From assembly GCF_017599325.1 (NCBI RefSeq), contig NZ_JAGFVM010000025.1, forward strand, positions 1-64,000: DNA of 64,000 nucleotides, written 5' to 3'. Positions within the stretch are counted from its first letter, which is position 1; the number at the start of each line of letters is the position of its first letter. Below are positions 8,165-18,991 of the stretch, one piece after another. The position numbers were made by a program, and so were the translations under genes. The DNA is from Marinilactibacillus kalidii. GTDB lineage: Bacteria > Bacillota > Bacilli > Lactobacillales > Carnobacteriaceae_A. The notes below the pieces were generated by a model. The model searched no databases and was not told where the DNA came from. It worked only from the letters and a program-made list of their open reading frames with translations.

Positions 8165-9076
8165 TTATTTCCAGTCTTTACCTTCTAAAATATCTTGAAG
8201 TAAGTTTGGATTAAACGACTGATTTCTTAGCATATTGATTTCATGCCCATAGGGCGCTTTTTTATTCTTTTTATCTTCACCAACATATGGGGTCTCTAAA
8301 ATCTTGGGTATGGTTTTTAATTTAGGGTGGTGCACAACTTTGTTTAAAGCATCAAAGCCAATTTCTCCAAAGCCAATATTAGCGTGACGGTCTTTAGCAG
8401 CGCCTTGGATGTTTTTAGAGTCATTTACATGGATCACTTTCAAACGATCCAGACCGATAATGTCATCAAATGATTCGAGAACACCATCAAAATCTTCACG
8501 GATATTGTAGCCCGCGTCATGTGTATGGCAAGTATCCAATGTTACTGAAAGCTTCTCATTAAGATCAACCTTTTCAATGATTCGAGCAAGCTCTTCAAAG
8601 TTTCTACCAATCTCAGTCCCTTTTCCAGCCATTGTTTCTAAAGCAATTTGAATCGTTTGATCTTTATGAAGAATCTCATTTACCCCCTTGGCGATTTGAT
8701 CAATCGCTGCATCTACGCCAGCTCCTACGTGTGATCCTGGGTGCATGGTCATCTGAGTAGCCCCAATCGCTTCTGCACGTCTAATTTCTTCTTGCATAAA
8801 TTCTACTGCAAAACCAAAATTCTCAAGCTTGATCGTATTCCCTAGGTTGATAATATAAGGTGCATGGACAACAAGATTTTTCACATCTATAGAGTGATTC
8901 TTCATAAATGCTTGTCCAGCTTCGATATTCATTTCTGATATCGGTTTTCTTCTCGTATTTTGGGGTGCACCTGTATAGATCATAAACGTTGTGGCTTCAT
9001 AGGATGCTGCTTCTTCAGCAGACCCTAATAGCATTGGTTTCCCCTTCATACCGACATGCGAACCGATGATTACCAT
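8165..9076 (-). CDS. nfo: Endonuclease IV (AP endonuclease)
   Basis: Zn-dependent TIM-barrel AP endonuclease that cleaves 5' to abasic sites in base excision repair. Zn-ligand motifs are visible: [55 protein letters not shown] and [14 protein letters not shown]. At 303 residues it is close to family length. It starts four bases after aspS with GAAGGAG at good spacing, so repair and tRNA charging share one transcript. Confidence 0.97.
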   Translation of the reverse strand: MVIIGSHVGMKGKPMLLGSAEEAASYEATTFMIYTGAPQNTRRKPISEMNIEAGQAFMKNHSIDVKNLVVHAPYIINLGNTIKLENFGFAVEFMQEEIRRAEAIGATQMTMHPGSHVGAGVDAAIDQIAKGVNEILHKDQTIQIALETMAGKGTEIGRNFEELARIIEKVDLNEKLSVTLDTCHTHDAGYNIREDFDGVLESFDDIIGLDRLKVIHVNDSKNIQGAAKDRHANIGFGEIGFDALNKVVHHPKLKTIPKILETPYVGEDKKNKKAPYGHEINMLRNQSFNPNLLQDILEGKDWK

Positions 9077-9080
9077 GAAC

Positions 9081-10871
9081 TTACGCTCCTTCTTCTGTAT
9101 TCAAGACTTTCAATGCTAACTCTTCTAATTGACTGTCAGAAACGACAGAAGGTGCGTTTGTTAGTGGGTCGATTGATTTACCATTTTTAGGGAAAGCGAT
9201 GACTTCTCTTATGTTCTTTTCTTTAGCCAATATCATGACTAAGCGATCTAAACCAAAAGCAATTCCGCCATGTGGTGGGAAACCATATTCAAGAGCATCC
9301 AATAAGAAGCCAAATTGACTTGCTGCTTCTTCTTTAGAAAATCCAAGTGCACTAAGCATTTTTTCTTGTAATTCTCTTTGGTGAATACGAATTGAACCGC
9401 CACCTATTTCATAACCATTTAATACGATATCGTAGGCATTGGCATAGACGCTTTTAGGATCTGTTTCTAATTTCTCGATATCTTTTTCAAGCGGCATAGT
9501 GAATGGATGATGTGCTGCGCTGTATCTACCAGCTTCTTCATCGTATTCAAGCAATGGCCATTCATCGACCCATACAAAAGCTAGTTCATCTTCATCGATA
9601 AGATCTAATTCTTTGCCTAAGTGGATACGAATAGCGCCAAGTGCATCAAACACGACTTTTGGTTTGTCGGCTACAAAGAGTAGTAAGTCTCCTTCTTCAG
9701 CTTGCATTCTTTCTTGTAGTTCTTTTGTGATTGGTTTGTCGTTAAAGAATTTAGCGATCGGTCCGCTGAATCCTTCAGCCGTAACCTTCATCCACGCTAA
9801 CCCTTTTGCACCATATATTGCGGCGATTTCACCCAGTGCATCGATATTCTTACGTGAGAATTGATCTGCTGCACCTTTAACTGTCAAGCCTTTTACGATA
9901 CCACCATTTTCAAGTGTACTTGAGAATACTTTGAAATCAGAATCTGCTACGACGTCGCCTAATTCTACTAATTCCATTTCAAACCTTGTATCTGGTTTGT
10001 CACTTCCGTAACGGTTCATTGCATCATCATAAGAAATTCTGGCAAATGGTCGTTGGATTTCTGTACCTTTTGTTTTTCTAACGACTTCTACTAATAATTG
10101 TTCCATCAATTCTTGGATTTCATTTTCATCAACGAAACTTGTCTCAATATCCACTTGTGTGAATTCAGGCTGACGGTCGCCTCTTAAATCTTCATCTCTA
10201 AAGCAACGAACGATCTGATAGTAACGATCTAGCCCAGCACCCATCAACAATTGTTTAAATAATTGCGGTGACTGAGGAAGTGCAAAGAATTTGCCTTCAT
10301 GGACTCTCGAAGGTACAAGATAATCACGCGCGCCTTCTGGTGTAGATTTCGTTAGATACGGTGTTTCGATATCTAAGAAACCATTCTCATCAAGAAAATC
10401 GCTGAACACTTTTTTTACTTGGTGACGAATGATCATATTTTCTTTCATTTTATTTCTTCTCAGATCAAGATATCTGTATTTCAATCTCAAATCATCTGAA
10501 ACGCCATTTGTATCTTGTAAATCAAATGGTGGTGTCTTCGCTTTGTTAAGGATAGACAATGCCGTCGCTTCAATCTCGACTTCTCCAGTAGGCAGATTCT
10601 TATTCACTGTACCTTCTTGTCTTTTGACGACCGTGCCTGTTACTTCAATTACAAATTCTGAACGCAATGATTCAGCAATTGTAAAAGCTTCTTTTGATTT
10701 GTCTGAATTAAAGACGATTTGTAAGATTCCTTCGCGGTCTCTTAAATCCACAAAGATCATGCCACCTAAATCTCTTCTTTTCTGAACCCATCCTGATAGA
10801 GTGATTTGTTTACCGACTTGCTCATCTCTGACTTCTCCACAATACATTGTTCTTTTCATTGTTTTCACCAT
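9081..10871 (-). CDS. aspS: Aspartate-tRNA ligase
   Basis: Class II synthetase, about 592-596 residues: N-terminal OB-fold anticodon domain ([22 protein letters not shown]), catalytic domain with motif 2 [18 protein letters not shown], a GAD insertion domain and motif 3 [11 protein letters not shown]. The first in-frame ATG (10871) lies next to the SD-like AGGA; the ATG four codons on gives the usual [10 protein letters not shown] start and may be the true one. It follows hisS by two bases. Expression should depend on the T-box in front of hisS. Confidence 0.97.
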   Translation of the reverse strand: MVKTMKRTMYCGEVRDEQVGKQITLSGWVQKRRDLGGMIFVDLRDREGILQIVFNSDKSKEAFTIAESLRSEFVIEVTGTVVKRQEGTVNKNLPTGEVEIEATALSILNKAKTPPFDLQDTNGVSDDLRLKYRYLDLRRNKMKENMIIRHQVKKVFSDFLDENGFLDIETPYLTKSTPEGARDYLVPSRVHEGKFFALPQSPQLFKQLLMGAGLDRYYQIVRCFRDEDLRGDRQPEFTQVDIETSFVDENEIQELMEQLLVEVVRKTKGTEIQRPFARISYDDAMNRYGSDKPDTRFEMELVELGDVVADSDFKVFSSTLENGGIVKGLTVKGAADQFSRKNIDALGEIAAIYGAKGLAWMKVTAEGFSGPIAKFFNDKPITKELQERMQAEEGDLLLFVADKPKVVFDALGAIRIHLGKELDLIDEDELAFVWVDEWPLLEYDEEAGRYSAAHHPFTMPLEKDIEKLETDPKSVYANAYDIVLNGYEIGGGSIRIHQRELQEKMLSALGFSKEEAASQFGFLLDALEYGFPPHGGIAFGLDRLVMILAKEKNIREVIAFPKNGKSIDPLTNAPSVVSDSQLEELALKVLNTEEGA

Positions 10872-10873
10872 TC

Positions 10874-12175
10874 CTACTTTTTTAATCTCGCTTCAATCTC
10901 TGTCAAAAGATCATTCGTTTGCGCAGTATATAATTCATTTAAATCCATAGTGATCTGTTCACCAGTCGCAAGTGCCTTCACATTAACTGTACCATTCACT
11001 ATTTCATTTTCACCTAACGTAAATACGTAACTTGCATTCAGCTTATCAGCCGTTTTAAATTGTTTAGCCGGTTTTCTGTCTAAAAACTCACGCTCGACAT
11101 TTAATCCATTTTTTCTTAAAGCATACGCTAATTTAGTTGCTTCTTTATCTGTACTTTTTCCTATCGTTACGATAAAGGCATCTAAAGCATCTACTTCGGG
11201 GTAATCAAAAGCCATGTTATCCAGTAACATCACGAGTCTTTCTAAACCAATGCCAAAGCCGAATCCGGCAGTTTCTGGACCACCTACTTCTTTTACTAGA
11301 CCATCATAACGTCCTCCGGCACAAACTGTTGTGTTGGAACCGAAATTTGGATCTTCTGTCATCACTTCGAAAATCGTATCATTATAGTAGTCAAGTCCTC
11401 TAACCATATTTGAATCAACGACATATTCTATATCAAGCGCTTCTAATGATTCCTTTACACTCGTAAAGTGCTTCATGGATTCTTCACTCAAGTAATCAAG
11501 AATTGAAGGCGCATCTTTAACGATTTCTTTGTCTTTTTTATCTTTACTGTCTAGTACACGTAAAGGATTTTTGTATAGTCGCTCTTTTGAGTCTTTACTA
11601 AGTGATGCCATTTGTGGTTCAAGGTAATCGATCAATGCTTGACGATAAGCAGTTCGAGAGGCTGTATTCCCTAATGAATTGATGACTAGTTTAAGATTTT
11701 TAATTCCAAATGATTTAAACATGTCCATTGCTAGAACCATTGTCTCTACATCTGTAGAAGGATTAGGGTTTCCAAATACTTCTACACCTAGTTGGTGGAA
11801 TTGTCTCATGCGCCCTTTTTGAGGTCTTTCATAACGGAACATTGGGGCGATATAATAAAATTTCATTGGCTTAGGATATTCTGGACCGTAGAGTTTATTT
11901 TCGACAAAAGCTCTTACAACCCCGGCAGTACCTTCTGGTCGAAGTGCAACATGACGTTCACCTTTATCATAAAAGTCGTACATCTCTTTAGAAACGATAT
12001 CGCTGGTTTCGCCAACACCTCTAGCAAACAATTCGAATTGTTCAAAAATCGGTGTACGAATTTCTTTGAATTGATAGCGTGATAAAAGTTTTCTCGCATT
12101 TTGTTCGATATATTGCCATTTATTTGTATCTTCAGGCAAAAAATCTGGTGTTCCTTTAAGTTTTTGATAGGTCAT
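10874..12175 (-). CDS. hisS: Histidine-tRNA ligase
   Basis: Class II synthetase, 433 residues. Motif 2 ([21 protein letters not shown]), the His-A motif [12 protein letters not shown] and motif 3 [14 protein letters not shown] are present, with the C-terminal anticodon-binding domain from about 325. GGAGGA precedes the ATG. First gene of hisS-aspS-nfo under the T-box leader. Confidence 0.97.
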   Translation of the reverse strand: MTYQKLKGTPDFLPEDTNKWQYIEQNARKLLSRYQFKEIRTPIFEQFELFARGVGETSDIVSKEMYDFYDKGERHVALRPEGTAGVVRAFVENKLYGPEYPKPMKFYYIAPMFRYERPQKGRMRQFHQLGVEVFGNPNPSTDVETMVLAMDMFKSFGIKNLKLVINSLGNTASRTAYRQALIDYLEPQMASLSKDSKERLYKNPLRVLDSKDKKDKEIVKDAPSILDYLSEESMKHFTSVKESLEALDIEYVVDSNMVRGLDYYNDTIFEVMTEDPNFGSNTTVCAGGRYDGLVKEVGGPETAGFGFGIGLERLVMLLDNMAFDYPEVDALDAFIVTIGKSTDKEATKLAYALRKNGLNVEREFLDRKPAKQFKTADKLNASYVFTLGENEIVNGTVNVKALATGEQITMDLNELYTAQTNDLLTEIEARLKK

Positions 12176-12204
12176 TTTAATCCTCCAATAGTAAAAAAGT
12201 CTAT

Positions 12205-12470
12205 AAAAAAAGTCCTACTTCTACACTATAGTGTAAAAGTAGGACGTGTTATCATAAAAGTTCACGTGGTACCACCTAGTTTCAGAAAGCTATTAAGCTC
12301 TCTCTCACCAGTTAACGCCTTTTAAACGTGACAGCTTTTCACTGCCATACCTCCAGAGTGTCTTTCAAATAAAAGTTAGCGGTCTCTTTCAGCCTAGGAG
12401 AACCTTTCTGTATTCAATAACTTTTAATTTACTTTCTCTTTCATCAGTCATTTTATTATTGATTATGTTT
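12205..12470 (-). ncRNA. T-box riboswitch leader of hisS-aspS-nfo
   Basis: The conserved T-box core AGGTGGTACCACG lies at 12277-12265, and a terminator (GTCCTACTT stem, 12245-12212, then seven T) follows. Upstream is a Stem I-like region with the GGAG stretch typical of the 3' side of the specifier loop. Just before it the RNA reads AAAGACACTCTGGAG, holding GAC (Asp, 12362-12360) and CAC (His, 12360-12358) in overlapping frames. Uncharged tRNA should stabilise the antiterminator and switch on synthetase expression. A possible promoter -35 is TTGACT at 12513-12508, with a poor -10. Confidence 0.93.
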
Positions 12471-12548
12471 GTATATTAACTACAAGCTTACAAGAAAGCA
12501 AAAGTAAAGTCAATATGGTTTTTTTATTTTTGATCGTTTGGATTGATA

Positions 12549-12578
12549 TTGCATATTCTAGGCGTTAATTGCTATAAT
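12549..12578 (+). promoter_or_regulatory. Promoter of the amidase gene
   Basis: TTGCAT (12549) and TATAAT (12573-12578) with an 18-base spacer, 50 bases before the start codon. Confidence 0.65.
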
Positions 12579-12627
12579 AACAGGAACGAACGTGTAATAT
12601 TTTGCATTCTATGAAAGGATGACAGCA

Positions 12628-13962
12628 ATGGATCAACAAGCAATCGATCTACATAAATTTCTACCTAAAAAGAAGCTTTTCATCACCATCATTGTATTGA
12701 TTATCGGTATCGCTGTAGCATCAACGATCGCTTTGGCTAATGCCAACAGCGTCATTGTAAAAGCTAGTTCGTTAAATGTTCGAATCGGTCCTGGTCTTTC
12801 TTATGACGTGATGACACAAGTTAATGAAAATCAACGCTTAAACGTGTTAGATGAAGAAAACCAATGGTATAAGGTCAGATTAAGTAATGATCAAGTTGGA
12901 TGGGTAGCCGGATGGTTAGTTGAAAATGATGAAATCACCTCTGAAAACCAAAAATACGGAAGAGTCACTGGAAAAGAAGTCAATATTAGACAATATGCGA
13001 CGACGGATTCAGCCATTATGGGCACTGTTTTTGAGAACGCCGAACTTTCGATTCTATTCGAAGAAAATGATTGGTACCAAGTCCTCTATTTAGGCAAAGT
13101 AGCTTGGATACACAAAGATTATGTTGAAGTAAGCGAATCGCCATCTACTGTACCTACAGAAGAAGTATCTTCAACACAAGAAGTGGTCATTGGTGAATTA
13201 CAGTCAAATATTCGCGCTATTGCTTCAACTGAAGGAGAAATTCTTACAGCCGCTGAACCTAACGCTCGATTGATCTATTTAGGCACTGAAGATGATTGGT
13301 ATAAAGTTCAACTAGAAGATGGTCGAACAGGTTACGTAGCCAACTGGGTCTCAAGTTTATCGAACGTCGATACAGTCAACGTTCAAGAAGTTGAGAAGCA
13401 AGTCAGCCGAGCAGCAACGAACTTGTCGGAGGCAATTATTATGATTGACCCTGGCCATGGTGGTAAAGACCCTGGTGCCATGTCCAGTACCGGTATTCAA
13501 GAAAAGGATATCGCTTTAAGTACAGCAAAAATATTAAAGCGTCGCTTACAAGATGCTGGAGCTAGAGTCATGTTAACGAGAGATGATGATTCGTTTATTT
13601 CATTAAACGATCGTGTCTACCTTTCACATAAAGCCTCTGCTGATGCTTACATCAGTATTCACTTTGATGCTATGGAAGAAGCTAATTCTATGAGTGGTAC
13701 GACCACTTACTACTATTCTGAAAGTGAAAAAGCTTTGGCCGATACGGTGAATGATTATCTTGCTCAAAACGGTCCTTTGACAAATAATGGTGTTCGCTTA
13801 GGTAATTATTATGTACTCCGAAATAATGCTCAGCCTTCCATTCTGCTTGAATTGGGCTATTTAAATAATGATGTAGATATATCAATGGTGAGCTCTCAGT
13901 CTTATCAATCGACCGTGGTTGAATCGATTTATCAGGGTTTAAGAGATTATTTTTCTAATTAG
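12628..13962 (+). CDS. N-acetylmuramoyl-L-alanine amidase with three SH3 domains
   Basis: Peptidoglycan hydrolase acting outside the membrane. Residues about 17-41 form an N-terminal signal or anchor segment. Three bacterial SH3 modules follow (about 45-100, 115-170, 185-240) with their LNVRIGPG, VNIRQYATTD and RAIASTEGE starts; these bind the wall. The C-terminal half is an Amidase_3 domain with Zn-ligand motifs DPGHGGKDPGA, GIQEKDIAL and ISIHFDA, and the catalytic Glu in LELGYLNN. The longest frame starts at 12619, overlapping AAAGGA; the ATG at 12628 has that SD at nine bases and is chosen. Monocistronic, with its own promoter and terminator. Confidence 0.93.
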   Translation: MDQQAIDLHKFLPKKKLFITIIVLIIGIAVASTIALANANSVIVKASSLNVRIGPGLSYDVMTQVNENQRLNVLDEENQWYKVRLSNDQVGWVAGWLVENDEITSENQKYGRVTGKEVNIRQYATTDSAIMGTVFENAELSILFEENDWYQVLYLGKVAWIHKDYVEVSESPSTVPTEEVSSTQEVVIGELQSNIRAIASTEGEILTAAEPNARLIYLGTEDDWYKVQLEDGRTGYVANWVSSLSNVDTVNVQEVEKQVSRAATNLSEAIIMIDPGHGGKDPGAMSSTGIQEKDIALSTAKILKRRLQDAGARVMLTRDDDSFISLNDRVYLSHKASADAYISIHFDAMEEANSMSGTTTYYYSESEKALADTVNDYLAQNGPLTNNGVRLGNYYVLRNNAQPSILLELGYLNNDVDISMVSSQSYQSTVVESIYQGLRDYFSN

Positions 13963-13972
13963 ATAATATGAA

Positions 13973-14016
13973 GAGACATCTAGATGTGAAATCAAGTCCA
14001 TCTGGATGTCTTTTTA
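13973..14016 (+). terminator. Terminator of the amidase gene
   Basis: AGACATCTAGATG and CATCTGGATGTCT arms followed by TTTTATT. Confidence 0.85.
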
Positions 14017-14086
14017 TTGTTCTTGTATTGATTTTTTATTGAATGACAGCTCTCTATTCATTTTATTTTTCATCTATTCATTGTGT

Positions 14087-14095
14087 TGCTATACT
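14087..14095 (+). promoter_or_regulatory. Extended -10 promoter of the antiporter gene
   Basis: TGCTATACT is a good extended -10. It lies downstream of the first in-frame ATG (14043), which supports the start at 14127. Confidence 0.55.
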
Positions 14096-14126
14096 AGGAA
14101 TATACTCTAAGAAGGTAGGTTATCTC

Positions 14127-15335
14127 ATGGATTTAATCCAACAGCTCGTTATCTTATTATTTATCAGTACGATTATTTACACGATCGATGTAAAGCAATA
14201 TTATTTTCCTGTACCAGTCGTACTTGTTTTGATTGGAATGGGCCTTTCTTTTCTACCATTATTTACTGGGTTTTCGACTTCAAAGGACATACTGTATGAA
14301 GTTTTCATTCCTGGTCTATTATTTGTTTCTGCCTATCAATATTCGGCGAAGGCATTCAAGAAAAATGCTGGGTTGATTATCACCTTAAGTACATTGGGAA
14401 TGGTCGCCACTGTTTTCTTACTAGGTATCGCTATTTACTATACAACAGCACTATTTCAACCGTTTAGTTGGAGTATCTCTTTACTGTTAGCTGCGATTCT
14501 TGCGCCAACTGATCCTATATCGGTTGTATCTATCTTAAAAAACAGTACAGGTTCTAGAGATATTCCTGATGTCCTTGAGGGTGAATCCATGTTAAATGAT
14601 GGGACAAGCGTCGTCATGTTTACTGTGTTTTTATCAATGGTCGAGTCGGGCAGTAAATTTTCCGCCCTTAACTTTATCCAGAATTTTGCCTTTGTTGCTT
14701 TCGGCGGGGTTCTTGTTGGTCTTGTGTTTGGTTGGATTCTAAGTCAAGCTGTCCACATCACTGCTCATCGTGAATATCAAGTCATGCTAAGTGTATTGAT
14801 TGCATATGGTAGCTTTATGCTAGCAGAGTATTTTGGATTTTCCGGTGTGCTTGCAACTGTTGTATCGGGTATGATTCTTTCTAACACCTTTTCTAAAAAA
14901 GACAAAGAAGCACCGTTTAGGGATGCTTTAGGTGGTTTCTGGAATGTGATCAATCCTATATTATCCTCTATCTTGTTTCTTTTCATAGGGATACAGGCGA
15001 TGGCCTACATTGATTTCACATACTGGCAATTAGCTTTTATCGTTTTTGTTTTATCCATTATCGCTCGGTTCTTAGTACTAGTGCTCACCTTATTTTCCGT
15101 ACCAAAATGGCGCGCGAAGTTCGAACATATACGATCAGGTATTGTGATGTTATCATGGGCAGGCATCAAAGGCTCTATGTCCGTTGTCTTGATTCTTTGG
15201 ACGATCGATAGTTCTGTTGGAGATAATGCCACACTGGTTTCACTAGCTTTTGCTTCGATACTGATTTCATTCACGATTCAAAGTATTGGCATCTATCCTT
15301 TGACGCAAATTATGCATCATAGTAAAAAAAGTTGA
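14127..15335 (+). CDS. CPA1-family Na+/H+ antiporter
   Basis: Membrane antiporter of about 402 residues with roughly 12 predicted hydrophobic helices, exchanging cytoplasmic Na+ (or K+) for protons. Family motifs are visible: ILAPTDPISVVSIL in the ion-binding region and GESMLNDGTSVVMFTVF with the conserved Asn-Asp. There is no long cytosolic C-terminal regulatory domain, so it is the short NhaP-like form. The start at 14127 (MDLIQQLVILL) has AAGGTAGG nine bases upstream; the longer frame from 14043 begins before the promoter. Monocistronic. The exact ion preference cannot be read from sequence. Confidence 0.88.
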   Translation: MDLIQQLVILLFISTIIYTIDVKQYYFPVPVVLVLIGMGLSFLPLFTGFSTSKDILYEVFIPGLLFVSAYQYSAKAFKKNAGLIITLSTLGMVATVFLLGIAIYYTTALFQPFSWSISLLLAAILAPTDPISVVSILKNSTGSRDIPDVLEGESMLNDGTSVVMFTVFLSMVESGSKFSALNFIQNFAFVAFGGVLVGLVFGWILSQAVHITAHREYQVMLSVLIAYGSFMLAEYFGFSGVLATVVSGMILSNTFSKKDKEAPFRDALGGFWNVINPILSSILFLFIGIQAMAYIDFTYWQLAFIVFVLSIIARFLVLVLTLFSVPKWRAKFEHIRSGIVMLSWAGIKGSMSVVLILWTIDSSVGDNATLVSLAFASILISFTIQSIGIYPLTQIMHHSKKS

Positions 15336-15353
15336 TCTTATTTTCTAAAATAG

Positions 15354-15401
15354 CCAAAAAAATGCAAGGTAGACAGCTAAGTTTCTACCCTGCATTTTTT
15401 T
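15354..15401. terminator. Bidirectional terminator of the antiporter gene and dtd
   Basis: AAAAAATGCAaGGTAGA and TCTACCcTGCATTTTTT arms between two convergent genes, T-runs on both strands. Confidence 0.92.
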
Positions 15402-15409
15402 GTACTTTA

Positions 15410-15856
15410 CTATTTCACTTTTGAATCAATCGTGATCGTTACTGGTCCATCGTTGATAAGTGACACTTTCATATCTGCACCAAATTGGCCCGTCTCAACA
15501 ACAATTTCTTGCGCACGTAATTTTTGATTAAAAGATTCATATAACGGTATTGCCTTATCCGGTTTTGCCGAAGCAGTAAAGCTTGGTCGATTACCTTTTT
15601 TTGTATCTGCCAATAGCGTAAATTGAGAAATAGAAAGAATAGAACCTTCTACTTGTTTCAAAGATAAATTCATCTTACCCTCTAAATCTTCAAAAATCCG
15701 CATGTTGCTTGCCTTTTTGACAAGATAATCGACATCTTCTTCGGTATCCTCTTCACTAATACCTACCAAGATCATTAAGCCCTTTTCGATAGCCCCAATG
15801 ATTTCTTGATCAACTTTAACTTGCGCTTCAGATACGCGCTGTATAACCAAACGCAC
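15410..15856 (-). CDS. dtd: D-aminoacyl-tRNA deacylase
   Basis: Removes D-amino acids mischarged on tRNA. The 148-residue protein has the hallmark [17 protein letters not shown] and the C-terminal [10 protein letters not shown], the Gly-Pro motif of the active site. The frame is open to an upstream ATG at 15877, but GTG at 15856 gives the canonical MRLVIQRV start with TTGGAG eight bases upstream. It follows rel by 32 bases and they probably share a transcript, as in many Firmicutes. Confidence 0.95.
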   Translation of the reverse strand: MRLVIQRVSEAQVKVDQEIIGAIEKGLMILVGISEEDTEEDVDYLVKKASNMRIFEDLEGKMNLSLKQVEGSILSISQFTLLADTKKGNRPSFTASAKPDKAIPLYESFNQKLRAQEIVVETGQFGADMKVSLINDGPVTITIDSKVK

Positions 15857-15888
15857 GAACGTCACTCCAATCATCAATCTGTTATTTA

Positions 15889-18099
15889 CTAAGAAGTGAT
15901 TCTCTTAACAGAGTACACATCTGGAATCGATTTGACCTTGTCTACAATTTTTTCTAACTCAAGCAAATTTTGAATGCCGATCGTCAAACGGATAATAGCC
16001 ATTTTGTTGTTATCGATTCTGCCATTTACATTGCTCAACTGTCCAGTTTGCGAATTGATCACTTGTAGTACTTCATTCAAAAGTCCTGAACGATCATATC
16101 CTTGAATTTGTAGTTCAGCATTGTAATTCTTTTCAGTACCAGCAGATTCCCATTCTACGTCGATTAAACGCTGATTGGCATCATCAGAGGCATGAACATT
16201 CGGACAATCGATCCTGTGGATAGAAACACCTCTACCTCTTGTAATATAGCCGACGATGGTGTCTCCTGGGACTGGGTTACAACATTTACTCAAACGAACC
16301 AGTAAATTGTCTGCACCTTGGATGACTACGCCACCCTCGTGTTTGATCTTCATTTTTTCAGGTTCTTTTTTCTTTTTCAATTCGATTGGGTGGTGCTCAT
16401 CCAACTGAACGGCTTTTTCATCACGTTCTTTTCTAAGTTTCTCGGTTAGCCTATTTGCCACCGTCACAACCTTGACTTCTCCAAAGCCGATTGAAGCGTA
16501 AAAATCATCATTGTGTTGATAATTAAAACGTTCAGCCACTTTTTGAACGTTATCTTTTTTCAAAACCTCTTTAGGACTGAAACCTAATTCAGTGATTTGC
16601 TTCTCAAGCATGTCTCTACCACGCTCAACATTTTGTTCTTTTTCTTGCGTTTTGAAAAATCGTTTGATTTTGTTTCGTGCTTTAGATGTATTGACATAAT
16701 TCAACCAGTCGCGACTTGGACCAAATGAGTTAGAAGAAGTCAACATATCTACGATGTCACCATTTTTTAATTTATAATTCAGTGGTACGATTTTTCCATT
16801 TACTTTCGCTCCCATTGCTTTGTTACCTACTTCGGTATGCACATGAAAGGCAAAATCAAGCGTACTAGATCCTGATGGTAATTCCATCACATCCCCTTTA
16901 GGGCTGAACACATACACTTTGTCTTTAAAGATATCTTGCTTGATAGAATCCATAAAATCATTTGCATCATTGGATTCACTTTGCAATTCAATAATATCTC
17001 TAAACCAAGAAATATGCTGAGACATGTCATCATTATCAATTTTTTCGGTGATACCTTCCTTATATGCCCAGTGAGCTGCTACACCATATTCAGCGATTTC
17101 GTGCATTTTGACCGTTCTAATTTGTACTTCTAACGGTGTCGCATTCGGTCCGAGTACAGTTGTGTGTAGCGATTGGTACATATTAGCTTTTGGCATAGCG
17201 ATATAATCTTTGAAACGACCTGGCATTGGTTTCCATCTTGTATGAATGGCCCCTAAAACGCCATAACAGTCTTTGATCGAATCAACGATTACTCTAATTG
17301 CTAGCAAATCGTAAATTTCATTAAATTGCTTTTTTTGATGCTTCATTTTTTTATAAATAGAATAGATATGTTTAGGGCGACCTGTAATTGTTGCTTTGAT
17401 GCCTAATTCTTCAACCGATTCGACGATCGCACTTTTGGAATCCTCTATATAGCGCTCTCTATCTTCTCGTCTCGAGTTCATCAAATGAACGATTCGGTAA
17501 TATTGCTGGGGATTCATATATCTCAAAGAAGTATCTTCAAGTTCCCATTTGATCCGACTGATCCCTAAGCGGTCGGCTAATGGTGCATAGATTTCCAACG
17601 TTTCTTTTGCAATGTCACGCTGTTTTTCAGGGCGGTGGTGCTTCAATGTTCTCATATTATGAACGCGGTCAGCTAGTTTAACCAGAATCACTCTAACATC
17701 CTGGGCCATCGCTAACAGCATCTTACGATGATTTTCAGCCTGATGTTCTTGTTTGGATTTGAATTTTATTTTACCTAATTTCGTTACACCATCTACTAGA
17801 TCAGCAACCTCAGGTGTGAAAATATTGGCGATATCCGCATAGCTATAATCGGTATCTTCAATTACATCATGTAGAAATCCGGTAGCGACTGTAACAGGAT
17901 CCATTTTGAGGTCTGCTAGAATACCTGCTACTTGAACAGGATGCATGATGTAAGCTTCTCCTGACTTGCGACTCTGACCTCGGTGTGCTTCTTCTGCCAA
18001 ATCATAAGCCTGTTTAACAAACGTTACATGTTTACTGTTCATGTAAGTTAAACAAAGCGCTATAACTTCTTGAGGAGTATAGTCTTTTTTCTGTGACAT
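15889..18099 (-). CDS. relA: Bifunctional (p)ppGpp synthetase/hydrolase (Rel)
   Basis: Long RSH protein, 736 residues, controlling the stringent response. The N-terminal HD hydrolase domain keeps its metal residues ([25 protein letters not shown]). The synthetase domain is present ([22 protein letters not shown]), followed by TGS (about 395-455), a zinc-finger/RIS region ([21 protein letters not shown]) and a C-terminal ACT domain. Both catalytic halves look intact, so it is a bifunctional Rel rather than synthetase-only. The deoC terminator upstream means rel-dtd has its own promoter; TATAAT at 18152-18147 is a candidate -10. Confidence 0.96.
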   Translation of the reverse strand: MSQKKDYTPQEVIALCLTYMNSKHVTFVKQAYDLAEEAHRGQSRKSGEAYIMHPVQVAGILADLKMDPVTVATGFLHDVIEDTDYSYADIANIFTPEVADLVDGVTKLGKIKFKSKQEHQAENHRKMLLAMAQDVRVILVKLADRVHNMRTLKHHRPEKQRDIAKETLEIYAPLADRLGISRIKWELEDTSLRYMNPQQYYRIVHLMNSRREDRERYIEDSKSAIVESVEELGIKATITGRPKHIYSIYKKMKHQKKQFNEIYDLLAIRVIVDSIKDCYGVLGAIHTRWKPMPGRFKDYIAMPKANMYQSLHTTVLGPNATPLEVQIRTVKMHEIAEYGVAAHWAYKEGITEKIDNDDMSQHISWFRDIIELQSESNDANDFMDSIKQDIFKDKVYVFSPKGDVMELPSGSSTLDFAFHVHTEVGNKAMGAKVNGKIVPLNYKLKNGDIVDMLTSSNSFGPSRDWLNYVNTSKARNKIKRFFKTQEKEQNVERGRDMLEKQITELGFSPKEVLKKDNVQKVAERFNYQHNDDFYASIGFGEVKVVTVANRLTEKLRKERDEKAVQLDEHHPIELKKKKEPEKMKIKHEGGVVIQGADNLLVRLSKCCNPVPGDTIVGYITRGRGVSIHRIDCPNVHASDDANQRLIDVEWESAGTEKNYNAELQIQGYDRSGLLNEVLQVINSQTGQLSNVNGRIDNNKMAIIRLTIGIQNLLELEKIVDKVKSIPDVYSVKRITS

Positions 18100-18173
18100 A
18101 GATCCTACCTTCTTTTCTCATGATTTCATTGGATAGTGTATTGTTCATTATATAATAGAATTTGGTTAAAACT

Positions 18174-18206
18174 GATAATAAAACCAGCACTTATACAGTG
18201 CTGGTT
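18174..18206 (-). terminator. Terminator of the mpg-DUF3013-prmA-deoC operon
   Basis: AACCAGCACT and AGTGCTGGTT arms, TTTTATT on the minus strand. Confidence 0.85.
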
Positions 18207-18268
18207 CTAAGTGTATTATACCGTTTTTTTACCGTTTTTTCAACTAGGCTTAGTGCTCTAACTTCTAA

Positions 18269-18937
18269 TTAGTAAGTTTCCGAACCTTCTACACCTTCAA
18301 GCAAGGCAATGCCGTTAGACGTACCAATTCTAGTTGCGCCAGCTTCAATCATTGCTTTAGCATCTTCGTATGAACGAACACCACCAGAAGCTTTCACTCC
18401 CATGTCAGGTCCAACAGCAGTACGCATCAATTTAATATCTTCTGGCGTAGCACCACCTGTTGAAAATCCAGTTGACGTTTTAACAAAATCTGCTCCCGCA
18501 CGTTTGGCAATTTCACATGCTCTAATTTTCTCATTTCGATTCAATAAAGCTGTTTCAATAATCACTTTAACAAGTGCTTTACCTTCAGCAGCCTTCACTA
18601 CAGCTCTAATATCGTCATGAACAAGTGCAAAGTCTTCACTTTTCATTGCACCGATATTGATGACCATATCTACTTCATCTGCTCCATCAGCAATGGCTTT
18701 TTTTGTTTCAGCTACTTTAACTTCTGTCTTATTGGCACCTAAAGGGAAACCAATAACTGTACACGTTTGGACATTTGTTCCATTAAGCAAATCTGATACA
18801 TATGAAACCCATGTAGGATTAATACAAACTGCCTTGAATGCATATTTCTTTGCATCCAAACAAGCCTGTTGAATCATTGAATCTGTTGCTTCCGGTTTAA
18901 GAACTGTATGATCGATATAGTTTTTCAAATTTTCCAT
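18269..18937 (-). CDS. deoC: Deoxyribose-phosphate aldolase
   Basis: Class I aldolase that splits 2-deoxyribose-5-phosphate into glyceraldehyde-3-phosphate and acetaldehyde in deoxynucleoside catabolism. The Schiff-base Lys lies in FVKTSTGF and the second active-site Lys in [11 protein letters not shown]. At 222 residues it is full length. It is last in the mpg-DUF3013-prmA-deoC unit rather than in a deo operon, so control by deoxynucleosides is not evident here. Confidence 0.96.
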   Translation of the reverse strand: MENLKNYIDHTVLKPEATDSMIQQACLDAKKYAFKAVCINPTWVSYVSDLLNGTNVQTCTVIGFPLGANKTEVKVAETKKAIADGADEVDMVINIGAMKSEDFALVHDDIRAVVKAAEGKALVKVIIETALLNRNEKIRACEIAKRAGADFVKTSTGFSTGGATPEDIKLMRTAVGPDMGVKASGGVRSYEDAKAMIEAGATRIGTSNGIALLEGVEGSETY

Positions 18938-18991
18938 TAATCATTTCCTACTTTCTAAAATTAGTTTTATCTATTTAAAAATCAACATTTC

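Noticed and set aside
9613-9864. 83-codon plus-strand ORF opposite aspS
   Set aside because: Antisense shadow of a strongly conserved gene.
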